Source of the DNA: CAVPJC01 sp963705155
GTDB taxonomy: Bacteria > Chloroflexota > Anaerolineae > Anaerolineales > UBA4823
Length of the DNA: 64,000 nucleotides
Reading direction: 5' to 3'
Assembly (NCBI GenBank): GCA_963705155.1
Contig: CAVPJC010000001.1
Location: 62,001 to 126,000 of the forward strand
This document shows, piece after piece, positions 8,959 to 18,818 of this stretch; the first letter of the stretch is position 1, and every line of letters starts with the position of its first letter. The position numbers were made by a program, and so were the translations under genes. The notes beneath the pieces are model-generated. The model was not told the DNA's origin, did no database searches, and saw nothing but the letters and a program-made list of their open reading frames with translations.

Positions 8959-9981
8959 TCAGGGCAAGACTTCAAAGTGGCCCGTCCAGCCCAGCTCGGC
9001 AAACTCGGTGTTGTGGGCGTGAAACATGTACAGCCCCGGAAATTTGTAGCTGAATTCCAGGATGCCGCGCTGCGCCTGGGTTTGCATGACCACATCGGTG
9101 TACTCGCCGGGCGTCAGGCTCGTGCCGGTCGGGTAATAATAGAACAGGTTGGCGTGCAGATGGAAGGAGTTGATCAGGTCGTACTCCAGGATGTTCACCA
9201 GGTAGATGCGGATCTTTTCACCCACGCGGATCTGGATGGGGTGCTTATCAAAGTGAAACGGGATGGTGTTGACGGCGTAAAAATCATTGGCGTTATCGAA
9301 ATCCACATCGAAGCCGTTCATCACCATGATCAGCTCGCGGTCCACCGCAGGCCGCCCGCCCTGGGGGTCGATGATAAAAGCGCCGTACAGCCCTTTGGCA
9401 ATGTGCCGGGCCAGCGGGAAGGCATGGCAGTGATACAGGTGCAGCCCGAACGGCTCGGCGTCAAATTCGTAGGTGAAAGTCTGCCCGGGCTGGATCACGC
9501 CCGGCCCGCTGGAAGGCACGCCGTCCATCTCGGATGGGTGGATGCCGTGAAAGTGCATGCTGTGCGGGTGCGGGCTGCCGTTGGTAAAGTGGATGCGGAT
9601 GCGGTCGCCCTCCGTCGCCCGGATGGTGGGACCCGGAATGCGCCCGTTGTAGCTCCAGGCCGGGTATTCAATCCCGGGTACAACCTCGATGGTTTTGTTC
9701 ACCGCCACAATGTTGTACTCGCGCAGGGTCTGTCCGTTGGGCAGGGTGGAGACTTCGCCGTAATCGAAATCGGTCAGGACATCGCTGGGGTTGAAGCCGT
9801 TGCGGGTGTGGTCCACCTCGCCGGTCGTGCCGGGCATGCCGTGCGCCCCGTGATCCATCTGCATGGGTGGGGCGGCGCTGGCCTGTCTGCCGCCCGCCGC
9901 CAGGGCTGCCGCCCCGGCGCCGCCCAGCAGCGTCATCGCGCCGGCCCGCATAAATTGTCGTCGTGAAAGGGTCTTGTTCAT
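8959..9981 (-). CDS. Two-domain multicopper oxidase, Tat-exported
   Basis: A 340-residue exported oxidase. The Tat signal is SRRQFMRAGAMTLLGG. Cupredoxin domain 1 has the trinuclear-centre ligands HSMHFHGIH and HLYHCHAFPLARHIAKGLYG, which combine type 3 His residues with the type 1 Cys-His-(Leu) site. Domain 2 has NSFHLHANLF and MFHAHNTEFAELGWTGHFEV, which keep His ligands but lack the Cys. The type 1 copper is therefore in domain 1 only, as in the rarer class of two-domain oxidases, which work as trimers. Substrates could be Fe(II), Mn(II) or Cu(I). I chose the ATG at 9981 because GAGGTGAG lies just upstream. It is the first gene after a promoter with a DtxR-like operator. Confidence 0.9.
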   Translation of the reverse strand: MNKTLSRRQFMRAGAMTLLGGAGAAALAAGGRQASAAPPMQMDHGAHGMPGTTGEVDHTRNGFNPSDVLTDFDYGEVSTLPNGQTLREYNIVAVNKTIEVVPGIEYPAWSYNGRIPGPTIRATEGDRIRIHFTNGSPHPHSMHFHGIHPSEMDGVPSSGPGVIQPGQTFTYEFDAEPFGLHLYHCHAFPLARHIAKGLYGAFIIDPQGGRPAVDRELIMVMNGFDVDFDNANDFYAVNTIPFHFDKHPIQIRVGEKIRIYLVNILEYDLINSFHLHANLFYYYPTGTSLTPGEYTDVVMQTQAQRGILEFSYKFPGLYMFHAHNTEFAELGWTGHFEVLP

Positions 9982-10021
9982 TCGTCTCACCTCACCGATA
10001 ATTTCATAATCAATCTTCTTG

Positions 10022-10041
10022 AATTTAGTCTAACCTAAATT
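10022..10041 (-). promoter_or_regulatory. DtxR/IdeR-like operator overlapping the MCO transcription start
   Basis: The minus strand reads TTTAGGTTAGACTAAA inside a 7-bp inverted repeat (AATTTAG...CTAAATT). One half, TTAGGTTAG, matches the known DtxR/IdeR box TTAGGTTAGSCTAACCTAA exactly; the other half is degenerate. It lies just downstream of the -10 box, where bound repressor would block initiation. Confidence 0.6.
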
Positions 10042-10043
10042 AT

Positions 10044-10072
10044 ATTTTAGTATATTCAACCAAATTTGTCAA
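10044..10072 (-). promoter_or_regulatory. Sigma70-type promoter of the metal gene run
   Basis: On the minus strand: TTGACA (-35, 10067-10072), exactly 17 bp spacer, TAAAAT (-10, 10044-10049). It faces the multicopper oxidase gene with a leader of about 55 bases and overlaps the DtxR-like box at its start point. Confidence 0.75.
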
Positions 10073-10093
10073 GAAGTGATTTTTAATCAGGCA

Positions 10094-10122
10094 TTGACAA
10101 GCGGCTTTCATACTCGTAAAAT
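10094..10122 (+). promoter_or_regulatory. Sigma70-type promoter of acetyl-CoA synthetase
   Basis: TTGACA at 10094-10099, 17-bp spacer, TAAAAT at 10117-10122, pointing at the synthetase gene 65 bp further on. Divergent from the metal promoter; the two -35 boxes are about 20 bp apart. Confidence 0.75.
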
Positions 10123-10186
10123 CTCCCCCATAACCCGGGGCCCGCCACCCCGACGCCAGTTATTATTTTCCCCAAAGGAGAGAAAC

Positions 10187-12094
<1,908 letters not shown>

Positions 12095-12129
12095 CGCCGC
12101 CCTCACCCCGTCGGCAGCGAAGCTGCCGC

Positions 12130-12157
12130 CCCCTCTCCCTGCTGGAGAGGGGTTTTT
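12130..12157 (+). terminator. Rho-independent terminator of acs
   Basis: A perfect 9-bp stem CCCCTCTCC / GGAGAGGGG with a 5-base loop is followed directly by TTTTT. It lies 35 bp after the acs stop codon. Confidence 0.85.
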
Positions 12158-12162
12158 GTTGC

Positions 12163-12225
12163 CAGTTGGGCTGGTAGGCTAAGAACGACTGTCTTTTCGC
12201 GTGACAGCCTGCCCACCAACCCAAC
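12163..12225. repeat. Palindromic island repeat P1
   Basis: Left arm GTTGGGCTGGTAGGCT and right arm AGCCTGCCCACCAACCCAAC form an imperfect inverted repeat around a ~25-bp centre. It belongs to the same family as P2-P4 (core GTTGGGTTGGTGGGC). It interrupts the 3' side of the RHS fragment. Confidence 0.7.
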
Positions 12226-12239
12226 ATATAATCCATGCC

Positions 12240-12561
12240 GGTTCCCCGAATCGATATCCGTGATCACAGTGAGGGTGCCGCTGGCAGCTTTGTAGTTACA
12301 GCTCTCGCTGTAATCCCCGTTGCCGCCCGTCTCACCTGTCGCCCCGGCGCAGGTCAGGCGATCCAGGTTGTCGTAGCCAAAAGTCTGCAATTGCGGGCTG
12401 CCGGCTCTGTAGTCCTTGATCCAGGAAATATTGCCCACGTCATCGTACGAGTACTCGAAGTTCTGCAGCGAGGTCTGGCTGGCATATGTTCCGCTTTGCA
12501 GGTAGCGCAGCCGCCCGCCCTGGGTGTTCCAGGCGTAGAAATCGGCGTTGTTCAGCAGCAC
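12240..12561 (-). pseudogene. RHS-repeat protein fragment
   Basis: About 105 codons with typical RHS/YD-repeat sequence: FYAWNTQGGRLRYLQSGTY, NFEYSYDDVGNISWIKDYR and LQTFGYDNLDRLT. Such repeats build the shell of large secreted polymorphic toxins that carry a variable C-terminal toxin. Both ends are missing here: the 5' side breaks off near 12590 and the 3' side runs into palindromic repeat P1. There is no start signal. It is best read as a leftover RHS core piece in an island that also holds an orphan tip and immunity-like genes. Confidence 0.7.
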
Positions 12562-12669
12562 CGGGTTGGCGCCCCAGGCTGGCAGCCCTTAAGTTCGAGC
12601 CATACGTAGTGCTCGCCGCCGTTAGCAGTTTATGGGAGGGTTTTTAGTTTTTAAGGTTCGAGTGGTTGT

Positions 12670-12998
12670 GAATAGGAGGAGGGTGGGTTTCGCCGGCGCT
12701 CAACCCATCCTACGAACTGATGGGCAGCGATCAGTATCAACTGCATTCTGCCGAAGCGATCATTCGCTTTTGGGCGCTCGGGTTATGTCTGTATCAATAT
12801 TTGGACAGCTTGCACCACCGATTGAAGAAAATGTATCCACAAGACTTTACTCTTGGAGAAACGCTCATATGGCTACGTGAGCGAAACACTCAGCTTCTGC
12901 TGAAGTGGATTTGCCACCAAGTAAACGCTGGGGCAAATGTTCGGCATATTCTGGAGTTTTCAACTCCTGCTCTGCCCGTTTCATCGGCCAATTGTTAA
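12670..12998 (+). pseudogene. Transposase C-terminal remnant
   Basis: The reading frame contains LNPSYELMGSDQYQLHSAEA, IIRFWALGLCLYQYLD and ETLIWLRERN. This matches the C-terminal part of DDE transposases of the IS4/IS701 type, where a conserved 'Y-L-G-x-D-Q-Y-x-L-x-S-x-x-A-I-x-R' block follows the catalytic Glu region. The catalytic part is absent, as is a start. It lies between the RHS fragment and the immunity-like gene and marks past transposition in the island. Confidence 0.6.
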
Positions 12999-13018
12999 AT
13001 CTGCAAAACTACTGTTTA

Positions 13019-13560
13019 TTATTTCGCAGGCGATTTTTCAAAATAGCCCTTTCCATTATCCAACAAAGGAAAACCTTCATCGCGACCGAGAAGCATGTGG
13101 CGCAATACTAGTTGCCCAGAATTTTGATATACCAATTCCAAGATAAGCTCATTATCCATTATTAGAGAATTTTTGGAAAAAGGATCATAGAATGGCCTTG
13201 TATACCCATAATGCTCAAAAAACGAAGCTCCACGCGCGATAATAGCGCGCTCCTGTCAAATGTATCTGTATCCTACCATCTGGGAAATCGTTCAAGATAC
13301 CATGTACCTTTGTCCGACGCAAATTGATAATTGGGTGGTTGGTTATAAGACTGTTCGAATGAGCCATCTTCATAGATACAGAGATTATCACTATTACCTT
13401 CGTATTGGGCGGTCCATACCCCATATAATTCGCTCTGATCAAATTCATCTGGCGGATTTTCGAGAGACAAAACATTGCTTGTCAGCCTTATTACTATACA
13501 CAAAAATAGAATACAAGCCATTGAGGCAATCGTATATAAAGCTAATAATTTTTTCCTCAT
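13019..13560 (-). CDS. Immunity-like small membrane/lipid-anchored protein (two frameshifts)
   Basis: Starting at the ATG at 13560 (AGAGGAGA upstream) and repairing two homopolymer shifts (CCC near 13282, a T run near 13222), the product is about 179 residues. It has an N-terminal hydrophobic helix (LLALYTIASMACILFLCIVI), then a soluble domain (ELYGVWTAQYEGNSDNLCIY, GTWYLERFPDGRIQIHL, RPFYDPFSKNSLIMDNELIL) and the end GYFEKSPAK. I do not recognise a named family. Its position six bases after an orphan RHS-type tip, with the same low-GC base use, is the classical place for a toxin's immunity gene. Function is inferred from context only. Confidence 0.5.
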
Positions 13561-13566
13561 AATTTT

Positions 13567-14040
13567 TTATTGATTCTCCTCTGGCTTCGTTTCATACCAA
13601 TAATATTCTTGATATATAGTTCCCCCCATCCTTGTCCCCATGGGACATTTTGAAGGATAGTAAAATCCGTTCCTGGTATTCGAGTGAATGAAGCTCTACC
13701 TGTGGAGTTATACGCTACGATTTTCGCAATCGAATTACCTGACGAATTTTTACCTGCATCTAGAGCTGAGATAGCGTCAAACGAACCTAAGGTACCCTCT
13801 ACGGCGTCTATATCACCGATGGGATCATGTGAACCCCACCCAAAAAGCGATAATCCAAGATCAATTTGTGCTTTAACAAAACCCGAGCCAGAACTTTATC
13901 ATTCCATAAAATGAACCATCTCGGTTATCGACAGTAGTACTTGCGGAGAACGGAACTTTGTATCCTGATGCTTTCCATTGCTCCTGAAATTGAGTGACTT
14001 GCTTTTCTTGCATGACTTCTTGGGTTAATGGTTGAGTTGT
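13567..14040 (-). pseudogene. Orphan RHS-type C-terminal tip (possible toxin module), frameshifted
   Basis: Reading the minus strand from about 14040, with shifts near 13890 and in a G run near 13625, gives a continuous ~155-residue product. It includes TQEVMQEKQVTQFQEQWKAS, FVKAQIDLGLSLFGWGSHDP, AISALDAGKNSSGNSIAKIV, GRASFTRIPGTDFTILQNVP and the end TIYQEYYWYETKPEENQ. There is no ribosome-binding site; its 5' end abuts palindromic repeat P2. Composition is clearly more AT-rich than the flanking housekeeping genes. It looks like a displaced tip of an RHS or similar polymorphic toxin, followed by an immunity-like gene. I cannot name an enzymatic activity. Confidence 0.45.
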
Positions 14041-14042
14041 TG

Positions 14043-14104
14043 GTTGGGTTGGTGGGCTGGGATCTCAGGAGTGCTTATGGCTCAGGCGCGCCCACCAACC
14101 CAAC
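14043..14104. repeat. Palindromic island repeat P2 (perfect 15-bp arms)
   Basis: GTTGGGTTGGTGGGC at 14043-14057 and its exact reverse complement GCCCACCAACCCAAC at 14090-14104, with a 32-bp centre. It sits at the 5' end of the orphan tip gene. Confidence 0.85.
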
Positions 14105-14167
14105 ATCTGTTCCATGCCAATTTCCTGACCCAAACAACATTCCGCTCCCCAATCCGCCGGGTAAATT

Positions 14168-14222
14168 GTTGGGTCTCGTTCAGGTAATACCGGATAGATG
14201 CCCGGACAGACCCACTCGACCC
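14168..14222. repeat. Palindromic island repeat P3 (degenerate)
   Basis: A shorter, degenerate member: GTTGGGTC at the left and GACCCAACC at the right, with a GC-rich centre containing its own CCGG palindromes. It lies between P2 and the second immunity-like gene. Confidence 0.45.
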
Positions 14223-14233
14223 AACCTACCAGG

Positions 14234-14699
14234 CTAAAGTGTATGTCCATCCTGCTGTTTGTATTGCTTTCTGATAAATTCTAATAACTTTTCGGGCTCA
14301 TGATAATAAACTGTGTTTATTTGTATCTTTTTGTTTTGAGATTGGATTGTAATCCTTGACCCAACCATATAAATAGAGATCACCTCAGACCATCTAATGG
14401 TCTTTGGTTGGAAAACCCCCTTCTTTCGAACACATATTTCTGTAAATTCGATTGAACTTTCTGTATATCCCATTACCCACGCAAAAAGCACCAACCCCAC
14501 TACGAGACTATTTACAATGACCCCACTCCATACCTCAACACTGGTGAGTTTGAGACCATTAATCAATGATGTAATCATCGGAATCGTGAAAATCCCCAAG
14601 AAAAATACACCTATTGAAAGTCATCGGAATGACAAAAGCAAGTATTAATACGTAATTTCTGGAGAAATTAACCTGGGGGAATTCATCCTTGTCTATCAT
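14234..14699 (-). CDS. Small PH-like membrane protein, possible immunity protein (one frameshift)
   Basis: From the ATG at 14699 (MIDKDEFPQVNFSRNYVLIL), with a shift near 14600, the product is about 155 residues. Two hydrophobic helices (NYVLILAFVIPMTF and VIVNSLVVGLVLFAWVMGY) are followed by a soluble PH-like/YcxB-like domain (SIEFTEICVRKKGVFQPKTI, SEVISIYMVGSRITIQSQ, YYHEPEKLLEFIRKQYKQQ). Proteins of this layout often sit beside polymorphic toxins as immunity proteins. Here the gene is boxed in by palindromic repeats P3 and P4 without a recognisable toxin, so it may be an orphan immunity gene. AT-rich composition like the rest of the island. Confidence 0.5.
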
Positions 14700-14732
14700 C
14701 GTCTTTGTTTTTTTAATTTCATTGAGTTGTAA

Positions 14733-14794
14733 GTTGAGTTGGTGGGCAAAATACGATGGACCTCTCGCTGAAACAGCCTGCCAACCAACCCAAC
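14733..14794. repeat. Palindromic island repeat P4
   Basis: GTTGAGTTGGTGGGC at 14733-14747 pairs with GCCAACCAACCCAAC at 14780-14794 (two mismatches). It closes the island on the side of the BNR propeller gene. Confidence 0.7.
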
Positions 14795-14802
14795 TCCTTT
14801 TG

Positions 14803-16917
14803 TTAAGGCCGGAGGGCAGTCGCATCCACCCGCAGAACGCCGTGGGTTTTGGTGCCGAAATAAACCACCCCCGGCTCGGCGGGGTTGAACTGGATGGATT
14901 GGACGGCGATGCCCTGCAGCTCGCTCAGAACCGGCTGCCAGGCGAGGCCCGCATCGATCGAATAATAGGCGCCCGTGGCGCCGGCGGCATACAGCCTCGC
15001 CGGGTTAACCGGATCGACGGCAATCAGACCGGCGGGCGTGCCGCTCAGCCCGGCAGGCTGCCAGGCGGCGCCATCGTAGCGGTAAACGCCCCTCCCGGCG
15101 GCGGCATAAAGCATTCCGCCGCCCGCCAGCGCCAGGCTGTAGATCGTCTCGCCGGGCAGGCTGAGATCGCTCCAGGAGGCGCCGCCGTTCGAGCTGGTCT
15201 TGACCGCCCCGGCTTGCGATGTGGCGGCATACAGGTGCAGCGGATCAAGCGGGTCGACCGCCAGGCTCCAAACCACCTGGCCCGAAAGCCCGGCGCTCGT
15301 CCAGTGCTCGCCGCCATCCTGGCTGCGGTAAACGCCCGAGCCATCGCTGCCAATGTAAGCCATGGACGGGTTGGACGGCGCATAGATCATGGTGAGCAGG
15401 CGCGTGCCGAGCGGCGCAGCCGGAGATGCGGCATCTGCCGGGGCTGGCGCCGCGGCAGGACCCGCAAACGGGTCAATCACGTCATCCCAGGCCGGGGCGG
15501 CGCCTTCTGGCAGCGGGGCATCCGGCAGGTTGGCGCCTGTCTCCTGCCAGCCGCCGGCGCTGTCCAAATCGCGGCGGTACAGGCCGTGATCGTGGGTGAT
15601 GGCGTACAAAACCCGGCTGCCGGGCTGGCGGATGAGGCTATGGATGTAACGATCCCCCAGGCCGCTGGAGTAATCCTCCCAGGTCCCGCCGCCATCCGTG
15701 GAGCGGGCCACGCCGCCGCCGTACGTCCCGGCATAAAGCGTACTGGCATCCTGAGGGTCAAACGCCAGCCCCACCGCCGAGCTGGCCTTGAGCCCGGCCT
15801 GGCTGGGCTGCCAGGTCTGGCCCTGGTCGCGGCTGGCGTACAGCCCTCGCCCGAGGTGCCGGCAAAAACCACATCGTGATTGCCGGGATTGACCGCCACC
15901 ACGCCCACCGGGCTGCTGGGCAAACCGGCGTTGAACCAGGTATTGCCGCCGCTGGTGGTCTTCATCACCCCCATGTTGTAGGCCGCCAGGTAAATCGTGC
16001 GCGGCGACTGCGGGTCGATCGACATGCCGTAAATGTTGGCGCCGCTCAGCCCGCTGCTCTTGAGCTGCCAGGTGTCGCCGCCGTCGCTGGACTTGAACAC
16101 GCCGTCTTTGGTCCACACGCCGGTGTAAACCACGCCCGGCGATGTGCCCGGCTGCACGCCAATGGCGCGCGTCGAGAAGTTGGTGATGCCGTCCGTGATG
16201 ATCTGCCAGGTGCGCCCGGAATTGGTGGAGCGCATCGGGCCGTGCTCGTGCGTGGCAGCGAAGAGCACCTCATGCTGGTCGGGGTGGATGGTGAGGGCAT
16301 ACACCCAATCCTGGTAGCTGCTGCCGCCCAGGTTGTAGAGCGAAGGCGACCAACTCGCCCCGCCGTCGCTGCTTTTGTAGACCACGCCGTTCCAGGGGCG
16401 GTCGGTGTTGGTCGAAATGCCGCGCGTGGCAATGTAGACGACGTTGGTGTTCACCGGATCGACCACGATGGAGTAGACGATGGCCTCTTCCTGGATGCCC
16501 TGGCTGGAGAAAACCCAGTTCTTGCCCCCATCCACGCTTTTGTACATCTTGCCTTTGTAGGTGCCGGCGTAAACGACATCCGGGTTCTGCGGGTCGATCC
16601 CCAGGGCGTTGACCACCAGGCTGCCCAGGCCGTCGCTGGAACGAAACCAATAATTGCCGCCGTCTGTGCTTTTGTAAACGCCGCCGCCCCACGAACCGGC
16701 GTAGACATTCATGGAGTTTAGCGGGTCAACCGCCAGGGCGACGATGACGCCCCCATCCGGGCCGATCCAGCGCGGCATGGGCTGCGAAAATACCGCCGGC
16801 AGGAAATAGCGAAAATCATCCGCCGCCGGCTGGCGCTGAAACAGGCCGGGCCGTGCTCCCACCCAGCACGGCCAGCCACAGACCCATCGAGAGAAGAATA
16901 CCCCGCGCAGCTCTCAT
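14803..16917 (-). CDS. Secreted BNR/Asp-box beta-propeller protein (two frameshifts)
   Basis: The signal peptide starts at the ATG at 16917 (MRAARGILLSMGLWLAVLGG). After shifts near 16825 and 15860 the mature part is about 670 residues of sortilin/VPS10- or photosystem-stability-factor-like propeller. Around eleven Asp-box motifs of the S/T-x-D-x-G-x-x-W type are visible (KSTDGGNYW, KSVDGGKNW, KSSDGGASW, KSSDGGDTW, ASRDQGQTW, RSTDGGGTW, RSQDGGEHW and others). Each is preceded by 'DPxNxxVVYAGT'-like strands. That is enough for two seven-bladed propellers. An Ala/Pro-rich linker separates the two halves. No catalytic residues of sialidases were recognised, so binding of glycans or proteins outside the cell is likelier than hydrolysis. 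Confidence 0.82.
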
Positions 16918-16962
16918 ATCTATCCATCCCACCCGCGCCTGCCGCAGGCAGGCCGTAATCCG

Positions 16963-17619
16963 TCAGCTTGCTTCGGCTTTGCGCCCCGACCTGGAACGCT
17001 CTTTCAAAAATTCGTAGACTGCCGGAAGAACTGAGATCAGGATTATCGCCAGGACGACGAAGGTGAAGTTATCCTGAACGAATGGCAGATTCCCGAAGAA
17101 ATAGCCGCCGAAGGTGAACAGGGCCACCCACAGCAAACCGCCTATCACATTGTAGCTGATGAACTTGCCGTAGGTCATGGCGCCCACGCCGGCCACAAAG
17201 GGCGCAAAGGTGCGCACGATGGGCACAAAGCGGGCCAGGATGATGGTTTTACCGCCGTGTTTTTCATAGAAGGCGTGGGTGCGGTCCATGTATTCTTTTT
17301 TGAGAAAGCGAATCTCGCCGCTGAAAGCGCGCGGGCCGATATAATGGCCGATCCAGTAATTTACCGTATCGCCCGCAATGGCGGCGATGGAAAGCAGCAC
17401 AAACAGCAGCCACACATTCAGCGAACCCAGACCGGCAAAAGCGCCGGCGGCAAACAGTAGCGAATCGCCGGGCAGGAATGGGGTCACCACCAGCCCGGTT
17501 TCCATGAAGATGATCAGAAACAGCAGCAGGTAGGTCCACACGCCATAGGTCTGGATCACCTGGCTGAGGTGCTTATCCAGGTGCAGGAACAGGTCAATCA
17601 GGTAAGATATCAACTCCAT
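16963..17619 (-). CDS. DedA family membrane protein
   Basis: A 218-residue polytopic protein of the DedA/VTT superfamily. Diagnostic segments are FMETGLVVTPFLPGDSLLFA (the E and the FLPGD re-entrant loop), then GDTVNYWIGHYIG, and RFVPIVRTFAPFVAGVGAM with the conserved Arg residues. DedA proteins act as lipid scramblases or flippases, for example in undecaprenyl-phosphate or phosphatidylethanolamine recycling. The start overlaps the end of the PrsW gene by 26 bp, which suggests coupled expression. C-terminal tail basic (KERSRSGRKAEAS). Confidence 0.92.
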   Translation of the reverse strand: MELISYLIDLFLHLDKHLSQVIQTYGVWTYLLLFLIIFMETGLVVTPFLPGDSLLFAAGAFAGLGSLNVWLLFVLLSIAAIAGDTVNYWIGHYIGPRAFSGEIRFLKKEYMDRTHAFYEKHGGKTIILARFVPIVRTFAPFVAGVGAMTYGKFISYNVIGGLLWVALFTFGGYFFGNLPFVQDNFTFVVLAIILISVLPAVYEFLKERSRSGRKAEAS

Positions 17620-18817
17620 TTTTCACCTTTCGTACATCACGCAGTAATAAAGTATTGGCTGCCAGCAAAGCCAGCAGCGCGGTAAACGCCAGGCCGCCCA
17701 GAACATAGGGGAAGGCCCGGCTCATTTGCAAAGCCCAATCGGGGACAAACTGTATCCCCTGGGCGGCCAGGACGGAGGCTGTGCTGGCGATCGTCAGGGC
17801 GTTCCACAGGGCATGCACCCCCACCGAAGCCAGGTAAACGCCTCCCAGCCGCCCGTAGCGACCGTCGCGCCAGGCAACCGCCAGCGCCCAGCCCAGCATG
17901 CCGGCGGTCAGGGCATGGATGACGCCCGTGCCGATGCGGGCAAACACCAGGAAGGCCCAATCCTCGCCGCGGCTGGCCAGCATCAGGCTCTCGGCCAGGG
18001 CAAAACCGGCCCCGCTCAAAATACCGGCCGCCCAGCCCTCAGCCGGGCTCAGCCCGCGACCTGCCAACAGCCAGACGCCCACCGGTTTGATCAGCTCTTC
18101 GAGCATGGGCACCAGCAGGCCGACATAAGCAAAGACTACAAACCACACGGCAGGCCGGGCGAGGTAGGGCGCCAGGATGTGCTCGAGAACGGCGGGCGAT
18201 GTCCCTGCCTGCTGCAGCCGGGCAGCCAGTTCTCTAAATTCTTGCGCCAGCCCGGGCTGGGTTGAAACCCACACACCCAGCGCCAGGATGCCGGCCAGGA
18301 GCAGGAGGATTTCGGCCGTGAAGGCCAGCACAGGGGCCAGAACCGCCCCGCTGCCAAACAGACCCCAGACACGCTGCGGGGAACCCGTGGGCAGGTCGCG
18401 CAGCGCCAGGTACACCAGCCAGAGCACCGGCAGCCCCACCGCCAGGAGGTGCAGTGGAGGCAGCGCCAGCCAGGAGAAACGTTCGGAACGGGACACAAAG
18501 TACCCGGCAGCCATCACCAGCGGCAGGGCCAGGATGAGCAGCGTGGGACGCATCCAACCCGGCAGCGGGATCTGCCGGGCGGCCGGACGGCCGATCAGGC
18601 GCAAAAACGAATAACCGGCGGATGGCAGCACGACCAGGCCCACGCCCGCCGCGCCGGCAGCCAGCAGCAATAACTGCAGGGCGTTGCTGGCCGCCTCCCC
18701 CTGGATTAGCTGCACCAGTCCGAGCAGGGCCGCCCCAAAGGCCAGCCCCAGCAAATTGAGCAGTGCAAATATCGAAAAGCCGAATTGCGCCGCCGTTGGC
18801 CAGTGAAATGCCTTCAA
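17594..18817 (-). CDS. PrsW-family intramembrane metalloprotease
   Basis: A 407-residue protein with about nine membrane helices. The PrsW/CAAX-like catalytic motifs are present in order: PMLEELIKPVGVWLL (EExxK), GAGFALAESLML (FxxxE), GTGVIHALTAGMLGWAL (H) and VGVHALWNALT (H). Such enzymes cut membrane-bound anti-sigma factors or other membrane proteins within the bilayer. There is no anti-sigma/sigma pair next to it, so its target is unknown. It shares a 26-bp overlap with the dedA-like gene downstream and starts one codon's distance from the preceding lipoprotein gene, forming a tight minus-strand group. Confidence 0.88.
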   Translation of the reverse strand: MKAFHWPTAAQFGFSIFALLNLLGLAFGAALLGLVQLIQGEAASNALQLLLLAAGAAGVGLVVLPSAGYSFLRLIGRPAARQIPLPGWMRPTLLILALPLVMAAGYFVSRSERFSWLALPPLHLLAVGLPVLWLVYLALRDLPTGSPQRVWGLFGSGAVLAPVLAFTAEILLLLAGILALGVWVSTQPGLAQEFRELAARLQQAGTSPAVLEHILAPYLARPAVWFVVFAYVGLLVPMLEELIKPVGVWLLAGRGLSPAEGWAAGILSGAGFALAESLMLASRGEDWAFLVFARIGTGVIHALTAGMLGWALAVAWRDGRYGRLGGVYLASVGVHALWNALTIASTASVLAAQGIQFVPDWALQMSRAFPYVLGGLAFTALLALLAANTLLLRDVRKVKNGVDILPD

Positions 18818-18818
18818 G

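Noticed and set aside
8905..9966. Long plus-strand reading frame opposite the multicopper oxidase
   Set aside because: It is the mirror of a strongly supported minus-strand gene in GC-rich DNA, has no family resemblance and no start signal.
10076..10186. Longer N-terminus of acetyl-CoA synthetase from 10076
   Set aside because: This stretch contains the promoter, has no ribosome-binding site and is not Acs-like; AAAGGAG precedes the ATG at 10187.
12163..14794. Palindromic repeats as integron attC sites (ends fit RYYYAAC and GTTRRRY)
   Set aside because: In attC sites the RYYYAAC box comes first and GTTRRRY last. Here every element begins with GTTGGGT and ends with ACCCAAC, the opposite order, and no integron integrase gene is visible.
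15477..16116. Two overlapping propeller genes
   Set aside because: Both frames continue the same Asp-box protein and cross over near 15860, so this is one gene with a frameshift.
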